Origin: Paraburkholderia sp. LEh10
Lineage (GTDB): Bacteria; Pseudomonadota; Gammaproteobacteria; Burkholderiales; Burkholderiaceae
Direction of reading: 5' to 3'
Assembly (NCBI RefSeq): GCF_017814945.1
Contig: NZ_JAGIPX010000052.1
Location: 1-62,084, forward strand
Length of the DNA stretch: 62,084 nt
Below, piece by piece: positions 9,471-18,526 of this stretch. Positions within the stretch are counted from its first letter, which is position 1, and each line of letters opens with the position of its first letter. The notes under the pieces were generated by a model, which worked only from the letters and a program-made list of their open reading frames with translations, made no database searches and was not told where the DNA came from. A program made the translations under genes and the position numbers.

Positions 9471-10535
9471 ATGAATGCACGTTACAGCGGCGCGTTCGCA
9501 GCCGTTCTGGCAGCTGTCCTGTTCGGCGCGACGACGCCGTTCGCGAAGGCGCTGCTGGGTGCACTGTCGCCGTTCATGGTGGCTGGGCTGTTCTATCTCG
9601 GCAGCGGCGGCGGGCTTGCCATTGCGATGTTCGTGCGTCGTTTGCGACGCAAGCCGAACGCGCACGACCACGATCACCATCCGATGCCGGTGACGGAGTT
9701 GCCGTGGCTGATCGGCGCGATCGTCGCAGGCGGTATCGCGGGGCCGTCGCTTCTGATGTTCGGCCTGAGCGTGACGCCCGCCGCGACGGCTTCATTGCTG
9801 CTGAATCTCGAAGGCGTGTTCACTGCGCTGATCGCATGGTTCGTCTTTCGCGAGAACGTCGACGCGCGCGTGTTCATCGGCATGCTGGCGATTGTCGCGG
9901 GCGGCGCGCTGCTGTCGTGGCAGCCTGGCGGGAGCGGGGCGGGCGCGGGTGCGTCGCTGGTTGCGCTCGCGTGCCTGTGCTGGGCCGTCGACAATAATCT
10001 GACGCGCAAGGTCTCGAACAACGACGCGGTGTTCATTGCATGCGTCAAGGGGCTGACCGCGGGCATCGTGAACACAGGCATTGCGCTGTTGTCGGGCGCG
10101 CATATGCCGGGAGTGGGGCTGATCGCGGCATCGATGGTGGCGGGTTGGGCGGGCTACGGCGTGAGTCTCGTCCTGTTCGTCGTTGCCTTGCGGCATCTCG
10201 GCACCGCGCGCACGGGGGCCTACTTTTCGGTGGCGCCTTTGTGCGGCGTCGCCATTTCGTTTGCGCTCTGGCCTGAGCGCCCGCCGTTGTCGTTCTGGAT
10301 CGCAGCCGCGCTGATGGCACTCGGTGTCTGGCTGCATCTGCGCGAACGCCATGTGCATGAACATACGCACGAAGCACTGGATCACAACCATCGACATCGG
10401 CACGACGAGCATCATCAACATCCGCATGATTTCGACTGGGATGGCGCTGAGCCGCATGCGCATCCTCACAGTCATACGCCCATCACGCATACGCACGCAC
10501 ATTTTCCCGATATCCATCATCGGCACCCGCATTGA
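9471..10535 (+). CDS. EamA/DMT-family transporter with His-rich C-terminal tail
   Basis: A 354-residue inner-membrane protein with about ten hydrophobic segments arranged as two EamA repeats (first from FAAVLAAVLFGATTPFAKAL, second from LVALACLCWAVDNNLTRK). The last 60 or so residues are hydrophilic and carry about 23 histidines in HxH runs. A shorter HDHDHH loop sits near residue 65. Such tails usually bind Zn, Ni or Co, so metal sensing, buffering or export is a reasonable inference, but the substrate is unknown. The ATG at 9471 has AGGGTGAGG upstream; longer in-frame extension is unlikely. It starts 82 bases after uvrA and may be co-transcribed with it. Confidence 0.85.
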   Translation: MNARYSGAFAAVLAAVLFGATTPFAKALLGALSPFMVAGLFYLGSGGGLAIAMFVRRLRRKPNAHDHDHHPMPVTELPWLIGAIVAGGIAGPSLLMFGLSVTPAATASLLLNLEGVFTALIAWFVFRENVDARVFIGMLAIVAGGALLSWQPGGSGAGAGASLVALACLCWAVDNNLTRKVSNNDAVFIACVKGLTAGIVNTGIALLSGAHMPGVGLIAASMVAGWAGYGVSLVLFVVALRHLGTARTGAYFSVAPLCGVAISFALWPERPPLSFWIAAALMALGVWLHLRERHVHEHTHEALDHNHRHRHDEHHQHPHDFDWDGAEPHAHPHSHTPITHTHAHFPDIHHRHPH

Positions 10536-10799
10536 GCCCGCGCGCCTGAACTTTTCGGGGCACGCAGCGCATTCGCGTAGTTCACCTCCAGCGCGCCCCC
10601 CCCCACACGTGCAATCCGATCGCATGAGTTCATCGGTGAACGCGTACGTCTATTCGCGCGGCCCTCTCTAACATCATCGACATCCGCCGCGTAACGCGCC
10701 GACGCGTCCGCCGGCTTTCCAGCACTGGCTTTTTCTGTCCGCTGATTCCCTGATCGAATCACGACGGAACGACGCGGTTCATCCATCGGAAACGTCACC

Positions 10800-11786
10800 A
10801 TGCGAAACACGTTCTTATCTGCCTTGCTCACCGCGTCGATCGCGCTAACGGCCGTGGCACATCCCGCACACGCGGCCTCCTCGATCGATTATCTGCCGCC
10901 GAACTCATCGATCATCGTGAACTCGACGGAGAAAATTCACGACGGCAAGCTCGATGTGAACGGCGTGCGCTATCACTATCTGCTCGCACAAGGTCAGCCG
11001 GGCGCCGCGACGGTCGTGCTGCTGCACGGCTGGGCTTCCACGTCGTACATGTGGCGCCATGTGATGCCGCAACTCGTCGCGCGCGGCTATACGGTGCTGG
11101 CGCCTGATCTGCGTGGTCTCGGCGATACGTCCAAACCCGCGGCGGGCTACGAAAAGACAACCGTCGCCGACGATATCCGCGCTCTCGTCGAGAAACTCGG
11201 GCTTGGTCCGCAGATCAATCTTGTCGGTCACGATATGGGCGGCATGGTCGCGTACGCGTATGCCGCGCAGCACCCGGACGAAGTGCGCACGCTCGCGATT
11301 CTCGACGTGCCGCTGCCCGGTATCGAGCCTTGGGATCAACTCGTGCAGACGCCGCGCACGTGGCATTTCCGTTTCTACTCGGTGCAGGACGTGCCCGAGA
11401 TGCTGATTGCGGGGCGCGAACTCGAATACCTGAAGTGGTTCCACAACTCGGAGGCCGTGAACTCGCGCGCGTTCACCGACGAAGTCGAGCAAACCTATGC
11501 CCGCGAATACGCAATGCCGGGCGCACTTCGCGCGGGCTTCGAATACTACCGTGCATTTCCGAACGACGTGAAGGCCAACCAGGCATTCGCCAGGACGAAA
11601 CTCACGATGCCTGTGCTCGGCATCGGCGGCGCTGGAAGTTTCGGTCCCATTATCGGCGAGCATCTGCGACACGTTGCCACAAACGTCGAGGCCGTCAACG
11701 TGCAGGGTTCGGGCCATTGGGTGGCTGAAGAGCAGCCTGCAGCCGTTACCGGCGCGTTGCTGAAGTTCCTGCCGCCGGCGCGCTGA
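10800..11786 (+). CDS. Secreted alpha/beta hydrolase, epoxide hydrolase-like
   Basis: A 328-residue protein with a signal peptide (cleavage after AHPAHA, about residue 25) followed by an alpha/beta hydrolase fold. The oxyanion segment is LLHGWASTSYMWR. The nucleophile elbow is VGHDMGG, with aspartate rather than serine at the nucleophile position. This is the pattern of epoxide hydrolases and haloalkane/haloacetate dehalogenases. The C-terminal histidine lies in GSGHWVAEEQP. Periplasmic location follows from the signal peptide. The substrate is unknown. It stands alone between a DMT transporter and a TehA-like gene on the same strand, with over 190 bases on each side. Confidence 0.82.
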   Translation: MRNTFLSALLTASIALTAVAHPAHAASSIDYLPPNSSIIVNSTEKIHDGKLDVNGVRYHYLLAQGQPGAATVVLLHGWASTSYMWRHVMPQLVARGYTVLAPDLRGLGDTSKPAAGYEKTTVADDIRALVEKLGLGPQINLVGHDMGGMVAYAYAAQHPDEVRTLAILDVPLPGIEPWDQLVQTPRTWHFRFYSVQDVPEMLIAGRELEYLKWFHNSEAVNSRAFTDEVEQTYAREYAMPGALRAGFEYYRAFPNDVKANQAFARTKLTMPVLGIGGAGSFGPIIGEHLRHVATNVEAVNVQGSGHWVAEEQPAAVTGALLKFLPPAR

Positions 11787-11980
11787 ACCTGGTTCGACGA
11801 CGCATGAACCCGGCGCATTCTGCGGGGTGTCGTCATACTTTGCGCACGCGCGAAGGTTGTCCAAAAGCGCGTCTTGCCGATGCACTCGCGTTTCGCCTCG
11901 ATACGCGGCGCACGCGCGATGCGCGAGCGGCCCCTTGAACCTCGACTCGCGCAGCCCCGAAAGCAGATCGCACCCGCACC

Positions 11981-12940
11981 GTGAACAACACATCGATTTC
12001 CGCTTCGCTTTTCAGCATCGTGCTCGGATTGTCCGGCCTCGGACAGTCGTGGCGCGTCGCGGCGCGCATGTGGCATGTGCCCGCTGCTATCGGCGAAACG
12101 ATCCTGCTGCTCGCGACGCTCGTCTGGTTCGGCTTGCTGCTCGCGTATGCGCTGCATGCGCTGCGGCATCCGGCGAAAGTCGTCGACGAGTTCACGCATC
12201 CCGTGGCGGGCGGCACGGCCGCGCTGCTGGGCGTGTCGACGCTGCTGGTCGTGCAGGCCGTGTTCCCGTATTCGCGAGGTCTGGCGGCGGCGCTGGCGGT
12301 GGCGGGGCTTGCGTGGCACCTGGCGTTCGCGTTGTGGCACACGGGCCTGCTATGGCAGGGCGGGCGCGATATGCTCGATACGGCGCCCACGCTCTACCTG
12401 CCGACCGTCGCCGGCAATTTCACGGGGGCGGCCGCGCTCGCGACGATGGGCCGCCCCGAGTGGGGCTGGCTGCTGTTCGGCGCGGGTCTATTTTCGTGGC
12501 TGGCCATCGAGCCGCTGATCATCTACCGGTTGTGGCACGGCGCGCCGCTGCCGGCTGCACAGCGTCCGCTGCTCGGCATCCAGTTCGCGCCGCCCGTGGT
12601 TGGCGCGGCGGCGGCTCTCGTGCTGCAACCGGGTTCCGCCCATCATTGGATCGTGATGTTGCTCGGTTATGGCTTGTTCCAGATGATGATCGGCATGCGC
12701 CTGGGTGGCTGGCTCATGAAGAATCCGTTCGCGCCGTCGTGGTGGGCCTATACGTTCGGCGTCGCATCGGCGACGCTGGCTTGCATGAAGCTCGCGCAGG
12801 CCGGCGTGCCGCCGGCGCAGACGCTGTCGGCGCCCGTGTTCGTTGGCGCCAACCTGTTGATCGGCTACCTTGGCGTGCGCACGCTCGTGCACCTGTTCGA
12901 TCCGTCCGACGCGCGGGCGCAAACGGTCCGCGTCGATTGA
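11981..12940 (+). CDS. TehA/SLAC1-like transporter (TDT family)
   Basis: A 319-residue integral membrane protein with about ten hydrophobic segments. The opening pattern SIVLGLSGLGQSWRVAARMW and the later VAGNFTGAAALATMG and GIQFAPPVVGAAAALVL resemble the TehA/SLAC1 anion-channel family (tellurite resistance/C4-dicarboxylate transporter, TDT). It probably conducts a small anion across the inner membrane; tellurite resistance should not be assumed. The start is GTG at 11981; the N-terminus MNNTSISASLFS fits the family and no better ATG is nearby. No clear operon partner. Confidence 0.75.
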   Translation: MNNTSISASLFSIVLGLSGLGQSWRVAARMWHVPAAIGETILLLATLVWFGLLLAYALHALRHPAKVVDEFTHPVAGGTAALLGVSTLLVVQAVFPYSRGLAAALAVAGLAWHLAFALWHTGLLWQGGRDMLDTAPTLYLPTVAGNFTGAAALATMGRPEWGWLLFGAGLFSWLAIEPLIIYRLWHGAPLPAAQRPLLGIQFAPPVVGAAAALVLQPGSAHHWIVMLLGYGLFQMMIGMRLGGWLMKNPFAPSWWAYTFGVASATLACMKLAQAGVPPAQTLSAPVFVGANLLIGYLGVRTLVHLFDPSDARAQTVRVD

Positions 12941-13098
12941 GCAATCGCGTGATCCCACGCTTTGGCGCGCGCGAAACATCAGCATGCCGGCCTCCCGATG
13001 CGTCGCTGTTCGGGCACGAGCAAAGACGGCACAACCCGTCTATATTGATTGCCTGTTTTGATCCCCCGTTCGTCAACGGGAATTGACAAGGACCTTTC

Positions 13099-13803
13099 AT
13101 GCCTGACCCATCCGTTTTCCCGATCGCGAAGAAATGGCCCGCGGCGCACCCCGAGCGCATCCAGCTCTACTCGCTGCCGACACCGAACGGCGTCAAGGTG
13201 TCGATCATGCTGGAGGAGACGGGCCTCGCGTATGAGCCGCATCTGGTGCGCTTCGACAGCAACGATCAGATGTCGCCGGAGTTCATGTCGCTCAACCCGA
13301 ACAACAAGATTCCCGCCATCATCGATCCCAACGGACCGGATGGCGAGCCACTGCCGTTGTTCGAGTCGGGTGCGATCCTCATCTATCTCGCTGACAAGAC
13401 GGGACAGTTGATGCCGAAGCGCGCGTCGGACCGCTACGAGACGATTCAATGGCTGATGTTCCAGATGGCCGGCGTCGGTCCGATGTTCGGCCAGGTCGGC
13501 TTCTTCCACAAATTCGCGGGCAAGGAATATGAGGACAAACGCCCGCGCGACCGCTACGTCAACGAAGCGAAGCGGCTGCTCAACGTGCTGAACGAGCGGC
13601 TCGCGACGCGCAAGTGGATCATGGGCGACGACTACACGATCGCCGATATCGCGACGTTCCCTTGGGTGCGCAACCTCGTCGGCTTTTACGAGGCGGGCCA
13701 TCTGGTCGGCATCGACCAGTTTGCGCATGTGAAGCGCGCGCTCGATGCGTTTCTTGCGCGTCCCGCCGTCGTGAGGGGGCTGGAGATTCCGAAGCGCGGT
13801 TGA
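13099..13803 (+). CDS. Glutathione S-transferase, YghU/YfcG-like
   Basis: A 234-residue cytoplasmic glutathione transferase. The N-terminal thioredoxin-like domain runs from IQLYSLPTPNGVKVSIMLEE to LFESGAILIYLAD, containing the cis-proline segment NNKIPAI and the ESGAI glutathione-binding motif. The helical domain contains WLMFQMAGVGPMFGQ, typical of the nu-class YfcG/YghU group. These enzymes act on disulfides and peroxides using two glutathiones. Translation starts at the ATG at 13099 after AAGGAC. A strong terminator follows the stop by about 20 bases, so the gene is monocistronic or last in its unit. Confidence 0.9.
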   Translation: MPDPSVFPIAKKWPAAHPERIQLYSLPTPNGVKVSIMLEETGLAYEPHLVRFDSNDQMSPEFMSLNPNNKIPAIIDPNGPDGEPLPLFESGAILIYLADKTGQLMPKRASDRYETIQWLMFQMAGVGPMFGQVGFFHKFAGKEYEDKRPRDRYVNEAKRLLNVLNERLATRKWIMGDDYTIADIATFPWVRNLVGFYEAGHLVGIDQFAHVKRALDAFLARPAVVRGLEIPKRG

Positions 13804-13825
13804 GCGCGTTCAGCTTGTCTGAAGG

Positions 13826-13856
13826 CCCTTGCCGACATCGCGACGGCAAGGGTTTT
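13826..13856 (+). terminator. Rho-independent terminator of the GST gene
   Basis: Perfect 9-base stem CCCTTGCCG / CGGCAAGGG with a 9-base loop, followed by TTTT. It ends at the stop codon of the convergent sterol-desaturase-like gene. Confidence 0.85.
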
Positions 13857-15039
13857 AATGGCGCCGGAAAGGAAATGCCTGTTGCTGGAAAAATCCATCG
13901 GGGACGTAATCGCCAACGACGCCGTACTTCTCGGGAAAACGCCTGTCTGTCTGGACGGCCGTGCCGAACAGGTGGTCGATGAACGCGAAGTGCGCAGCAT
14001 AATTCCGGTCGATCGCTTCATCTTCCGACGAGTGGTGCCAATGGTGAAAATCGGGCGTGACGAAAACGTAGCGCAGTGGCCCCCAAGGCAGGCTGACGTT
14101 TGCGTGGTTGAACACCGCCTGGAAGCCCACGACGATGATGTACATATCGATAACCGTCTTGTCGAAGCCGAGCGCGAACAGTGGACCCAGCACGGCAATC
14201 CGTGTGGCGATCAACCCGAACAGGTGTTGACGCGACCCCGCAAGCCAATCCATCGACTTGACGCTGTGATGCACTGCATGAAAGCGCCATAGCACGGGCA
14301 CTTCATGATAGGCACGGTGCGCCGTGTACTCAGCGAGATCGGCAACGAGCATGCAAAGCAGTAACTGTGGAACGAATGCAATCTGCTGCACTACATGTTG
14401 GAAACCTGCATTGGCCATCCAGCCGAATGCACGATGAATCGCGAGGTTCACGATCAGTAGTGCGAGACCGATAATGAAATGATTGACCGCGAAGTGCACC
14501 ATGTCCGTTTGCCATTCGGCGCGAAACACGGGTTGCTGCCGGTGTAACGGAAAGAGCTTTTCGACCAGCACGAAGATCGTGGTCGAACCGAGCAGATCCA
14601 GAATGAACCAGTCGGCGCCGATATACGGCGTGTGATCTGGGAAGTCACCGACTGGTACGCGCGAGCCCCCGAGCGCGACCGCTGCGAGCACGAAGATGAA
14701 CGCAAGTGCATTGATGTGTCGCCGGTTGTCGATCACGATGCTGCCAAGTGCAAGCCCGCCCGATACGATCAGCGCAGTGAACAGCAGATGCCGCATCAGG
14801 TCTACTGAGTAGACGTGACGCAGTTCCGGTGTGGTCAAGTACTGCGGGAATTGGAATGCAAGTACACCGAGCAGCGATAGAAAGCTGAGCACGAGTGCGA
14901 GAATCGTCGCGATCAGGCCGCTGCCGAACACGAGTTGGCCGTGGCTCGCGAGCAGCTTTCTGGTTGCGACGACAGTGGTTCGGGTAACGAGGCGAGAGGC
15001 GTCGGGCTGTTTGGATTCTTGTTGCTGATCGCGATTCAT
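13855..15039 (-). CDS. Sterol desaturase / fatty acid hydroxylase superfamily protein
   Basis: A 394-residue membrane protein of the diiron hydroxylase superfamily. The N-terminal half has several hydrophobic helices. The C-terminal catalytic domain has the histidine boxes HRAYHEVPVLWRFHAVHHS, then NHANVS, then DFHHWHHS. These eight or more histidines bind the two irons for C-H hydroxylation or desaturation of a lipid. The substrate cannot be read from the sequence. I chose the ATG at 15039 (MNRDQQQ); an in-frame ATG at 15102 would add 21 residues, and neither has a strong ribosome-binding site. It is convergent with the GST gene and monocistronic. Confidence 0.85.
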   Translation of the reverse strand: MNRDQQQESKQPDASRLVTRTTVVATRKLLASHGQLVFGSGLIATILALVLSFLSLLGVLAFQFPQYLTTPELRHVYSVDLMRHLLFTALIVSGGLALGSIVIDNRRHINALAFIFVLAAVALGGSRVPVGDFPDHTPYIGADWFILDLLGSTTIFVLVEKLFPLHRQQPVFRAEWQTDMVHFAVNHFIIGLALLIVNLAIHRAFGWMANAGFQHVVQQIAFVPQLLLCMLVADLAEYTAHRAYHEVPVLWRFHAVHHSVKSMDWLAGSRQHLFGLIATRIAVLGPLFALGFDKTVIDMYIIVVGFQAVFNHANVSLPWGPLRYVFVTPDFHHWHHSSEDEAIDRNYAAHFAFIDHLFGTAVQTDRRFPEKYGVVGDYVPDGFFQQQAFPFRRH

Positions 15040-15245
15040 GTTGCCGTTATCTGGAGGGGGATACGGAAACGCGCGTGTAGAGAGCGTGAGCCCGCAGGGC
15101 ACTGCGACGCGCGGTCGTTCGGCATCCTATACCGTCGCGGCTGGCTGAGAACGGGATAAATGTAAAGAATGGTCGCGGCAGGGGGCTTTGCGTGCGCAGG
15201 TGTCAGAGGCCGTCCCACATGCAACGAAATGCGTCACCGAACGAC

Positions 15246-16100
15246 TCAGGTCCGCATGGAATCGGAGTGCACTTCGATGAACTGGACGATCGCCTCATTG
15301 AGCGCCTGCGGCGCATCGCGATGCGGAGAATGTCCGCAGTGGTCGAGCTTCGCCAATTGGGCACGCGCGACACGTTGCGCGATGGTTTCGATCTGCGCCA
15401 TCGTGCCGTAGTGATCGTCGTGGCCTTGCACGGCAAGCAGCGGGCAACGAATGCCGCCGAGTTCATCGACGATGCTCCACGACCTGAACGCCGCGCTCAG
15501 CCATACGTCGTTCCAGCCATAGAAGGCCGAGTCGACGTCGTCGTGATGACGCGCCAGCTTGCTGCGCAAATCGGTCTGTTCGTATGCCGTCTTCGCTTCC
15601 GCAATGCTCGCGACGGAGATGTCTTCGACGAAGACATGCGGCGCGATGACGACGGCGCCTGCCAGCGCATCGGGAAACGCGGCTGCATAGAGCAGTGTGA
15701 TCGAACCACCGTCGCTGTGTCCGATCAACCACATGCATTGCCGTTCCACGGCGCTCACGCCGAGTGCATCCAGCAGTGCGGGCAGCACGTCGCGCGCCTG
15801 CAGCGACATGAAGTCCACGGGCAGCTTGACGTCGCGCGGACGCGGAGTCGAGCGCCCGTAGCCCGGACGCGAGTACACGAGGCCGCGCATGCCGAGCCGG
15901 TCGCACAAGGTCTGCGGCCAGTCTTTCCACATCGCGACCGATCCGAGGCCTTCATGCAGGAACACGGCCAGCGGCGCATCGGCCCGATGCGCATTGAGCC
16001 AGCGGTATTCGATAGTCAACGCGCCGCGTTGCGCGTTCGCGGGCAACGCGATCAACGCGCTCTTCGCGTCGTCGCGCGATTTCGTTGCAGTTTCGGACAT
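15246..16100 (-). CDS. Alpha/beta hydrolase of the benzoate cluster
   Basis: A 284-residue alpha/beta hydrolase with oxyanion segment FLHEGLGSVAMWKDWP, nucleophile elbow GHSDGG (serine nucleophile) and histidine in CGHSPHRDAP. It lacks a signal peptide and is cytoplasmic. It lies eight bases downstream of bclA on the same strand, so the two are surely co-transcribed. Hydrolases of this type recur beside box genes; a thioesterase or ester/lactone-cleaving role in benzoyl-CoA breakdown or CoA recycling is an inference, not shown. The gene ends at 15246 with about 200 bases to the next leftward gene. Confidence 0.85.
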   Translation of the reverse strand: MSETATKSRDDAKSALIALPANAQRGALTIEYRWLNAHRADAPLAVFLHEGLGSVAMWKDWPQTLCDRLGMRGLVYSRPGYGRSTPRPRDVKLPVDFMSLQARDVLPALLDALGVSAVERQCMWLIGHSDGGSITLLYAAAFPDALAGAVVIAPHVFVEDISVASIAEAKTAYEQTDLRSKLARHHDDVDSAFYGWNDVWLSAAFRSWSIVDELGGIRCPLLAVQGHDDHYGTMAQIETIAQRVARAQLAKLDHCGHSPHRDAPQALNEAIVQFIEVHSDSMRT

Positions 16101-16108
16101 CCCGTTCG

Positions 16109-17707
16109 TCAGCCTTTTAGCTGTTCTCGCAGTTTGAAGCGTTGAATCTTACCTGTTGCCGTCTTCGGCAGATCGTCGACGAAGACGATATCGCGCGGAT
16201 ACTTGTGCGGCGCGAGCTTGCCTTTGACGAACGACTTCAGTTCGTTGGCGAGCGCATCGCATGCATCGGCACTTTGTTTCAGCACGACGAACGCACGCGT
16301 TTTCAGCAGTCCGCCGTGATCGACGCCGACGACGGCCGCCTCCAGCACGGAAGTATGTTGCACGAGCACCATTTCGACTTCGACGGGCGACACATATTGG
16401 CCGCTGACCTTCAGCATGTCGTCGCTGCGGCCCGCGTACTGATAGCAGCCGTTCGCCAGACGGCAGTACTTGTCGCCGCTGCGGATCCATTCGCCAAGAA
16501 AGGTCGCGCGGGACTTCTCGCGATTGCTCCAGTACATCAAGGCCGCACTCGGCCCCTTGATGAAGAGATCGCCGACTTCGCCGTCGGGCACGGAATGACC
16601 CGTTTCGTCCCGCAACTCCACTTCATATCCCGGCACTGGACGGCCCGTCGTTCCGTATTCGACTTCACCTGCGCGATTCGATAGAAAGATGTGCAGCATC
16701 TCGGTCGAACCGATGCCGTCCAGGATCTCGCAGCCGAAGTGCGCCGTGAACCGTTCGCCGATCTCACGTGGCAGTGCTTCGCCGGCTGACGTGCAGATGC
16801 GCATCGCGACCTGCTCGCGCGGTGGCAGGTTGGGCGATACCAGCATGTTTGCGTATAGCGTGGGCACGCCGTAGAAGATCGTCGGCCGATGCTGGACCAG
16901 GCGTTTGAAGATGGCGTCGGGCGTGGGGCGTTCGGCCATCAGCACGGCCGTCGCGCCGACCGAGAGCGGAAATGTCAGTGCATTGCCGAGACCGTAGGCG
17001 AAGAACAGCTTGGCGGCCGAGAACACGACATCCTGCTCGCCGATGCCGAGTATCGGTTTTGCGTACAGCTCGGCCGTCCAGTACAGGTTGGCGTGCGTAT
17101 GGACGGTGCCCTTCGGCTTTCCGGTGGAGCCCGATGAATACAGCCAGAACGCAATGTCGTCGCCGCTGCATGCATTCGGCTTCATCGACGGCTCGGCGCC
17201 ATCGATCAACTGGTTCAGCACATACGCCGGCGGCGGATCGAGGCGCACTGGCTGCGAGACGATCAGCAGGCAGCCGTCGTGTTCGGCCTCGCGCATCGCC
17301 GTCTCGACGCCCGGCAGCAGCGCGCCCGACGCGATCACGGCGCGCGCGTGGCTATGCGTGAGCATGTACAGATAGTCGGCGGCCGTCAGCAGCGTGTTCG
17401 CGACGACGGGCACCACGCCTGCGTACAGCGCGCCGAGAAACGCGATGGGCAATTCGATCGTGTCGAGCATCACGAGCAGGATGCGCTCTTCGGGATGAAT
17501 GCCCAGCGAGCGCAGCGCGGCAGCGAAGCGTCGCGCGCGCTCTTCGAGCTGCGCGTAGGTCGCAATGCCCGAATCGTCGATGTAGGCGGGCTTGTCCGGG
17601 CGCACGTCGTTGAGCCGGAACAGATGTGCCGCAAAGTTGAATTGCGCGGGCGGCGCTTCGACGTGCGGCGCCGGATGGCTGGCGCGCGTTTGCAGCAGGG
17701 CTTCCAT
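16109..17707 (-). CDS. bclA: Benzoate-CoA ligase BclA
   Basis: A 532-residue adenylate-forming enzyme that activates benzoate to benzoyl-CoA with ATP and CoA, the entry step of the box pathway. Visible motifs are the AMP-binding P-loop SSGSTGKPKGTVHTH (about 190-205), the A5-type segment GSTEMLHIFLSN, and the hinge YAGRSDDMLKVSGQYVSP leading to the C-terminal domain with the catalytic lysine in PKTATGKIQR. Length and motifs match the benzoate/4-hydroxybenzoate-CoA ligase group; genomic context selects benzoate. It follows the DUF4863 gene by 72 bases and precedes the hydrolase by eight bases. Confidence 0.93.
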   Translation of the reverse strand: MEALLQTRASHPAPHVEAPPAQFNFAAHLFRLNDVRPDKPAYIDDSGIATYAQLEERARRFAAALRSLGIHPEERILLVMLDTIELPIAFLGALYAGVVPVVANTLLTAADYLYMLTHSHARAVIASGALLPGVETAMREAEHDGCLLIVSQPVRLDPPPAYVLNQLIDGAEPSMKPNACSGDDIAFWLYSSGSTGKPKGTVHTHANLYWTAELYAKPILGIGEQDVVFSAAKLFFAYGLGNALTFPLSVGATAVLMAERPTPDAIFKRLVQHRPTIFYGVPTLYANMLVSPNLPPREQVAMRICTSAGEALPREIGERFTAHFGCEILDGIGSTEMLHIFLSNRAGEVEYGTTGRPVPGYEVELRDETGHSVPDGEVGDLFIKGPSAALMYWSNREKSRATFLGEWIRSGDKYCRLANGCYQYAGRSDDMLKVSGQYVSPVEVEMVLVQHTSVLEAAVVGVDHGGLLKTRAFVVLKQSADACDALANELKSFVKGKLAPHKYPRDIVFVDDLPKTATGKIQRFKLREQLKG

Positions 17708-17779
17708 GTGTCCTCCGGCGATTTGAGGCGGCGTCCGTGATTGTCGGGTGTGCGGTGGCGTGCGGGGCGAAGTCGCGTG

Positions 17780-18259
17780 TCAGGCGGACGCGGCGTCCCG
17801 TGTGAATTCGATTGCACCTTGCGGCAACAGATACAGCACCAGCGCCTGACCGTGCGCGACGGTCGGCCGATGCGCGCTGCCCGGTGCATAGACGCACCAG
17901 CCGGCCGGATGACCGTCGAAGGTCGCGCCTTCTGTGAGCGGGATGATCAGATCGATTTCGCCGTGCGGATGCACGTGATGCGGACCGGCAATGTCTTGCA
18001 TGTCGACGACATCGACGGAAAAGCCATGCGTATCCGGCGTCGGCTTGATGACGCGGCCATAGCGGATGCCGCCATGCTCGCGGTTGCAGAGCCACCCTTC
18101 GGCGACGCCCGTGCGGCATGCGTCGGCAAGCTCGCGCCAGGTGTCGCTGCCCGCAGGCCAGGTCGCGTTGAGCCATGCGGCGAGCGATGCGTCGAGTGGA
18201 CGGTCCGCCAGTCGCGCGGTCACGCCTGCAACCAGACGCTGAAATTCTTGAGGGGACAT
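17780..18259 (-). CDS. DUF4863 cupin-like protein of the benzoate cluster
   Basis: A 159-residue cytoplasmic protein. The second half is cupin-like, with the metal-binding pattern HHVHPHGEIDLIIPL followed by AHRPTVAHGQALVLYLLP. This fits DUF4863, found beside benzoate and aminobenzoate degradation genes. Its role is unknown; metal-dependent detoxification of a leaked CoA intermediate or of a ring product is possible but speculative. The start at 18259 is set by AGGAGG eight bases upstream. It heads the leftward DUF4863-bclA-hydrolase unit and is divergent from boxR. Confidence 0.75.
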   Translation of the reverse strand: MSPQEFQRLVAGVTARLADRPLDASLAAWLNATWPAGSDTWRELADACRTGVAEGWLCNREHGGIRYGRVIKPTPDTHGFSVDVVDMQDIAGPHHVHPHGEIDLIIPLTEGATFDGHPAGWCVYAPGSAHRPTVAHGQALVLYLLPQGAIEFTRDAASA

Positions 18260-18467
18260 GCTTGCCTCCTGTCGACCAAAGATCGCGTGCCGAGCGGGTG
18301 TGTGCCCATCCGATGCCTCGCTCTGGTCGCATGCAAGATAGTTGCTGCCGGCCGACACGCACCTTAGTTCATGCGCCGTATGACCGATCGTCTCCGATTT
18401 CGCCTATGCCATCCGGACGAGGGCTGTCGGCGTTGTTATTGCTGCGATATGCGGCGAAAATTAACCG

Positions 18468-18496
18468 TTCACCCTGAGCATGTCAAGCACTATAGT
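18468..18496 (+). promoter_or_regulatory. Predicted boxR promoter with candidate BoxR operator
   Basis: TTCACC (18468-18473), 17-base spacer, TATAGT (18491-18496). The -10 lies inside GCACTATAGT (18487-18496), a near-palindromic element. Almost the same element (GCACTATTGT) overlaps the boxC -10 at 19569-19578. Shared placement suggests BoxR autoregulation. Confidence 0.55.
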
Positions 18497-18526
18497 ACAT
18501 ATACCTAAGCGATGAGGCTTCGCGAC

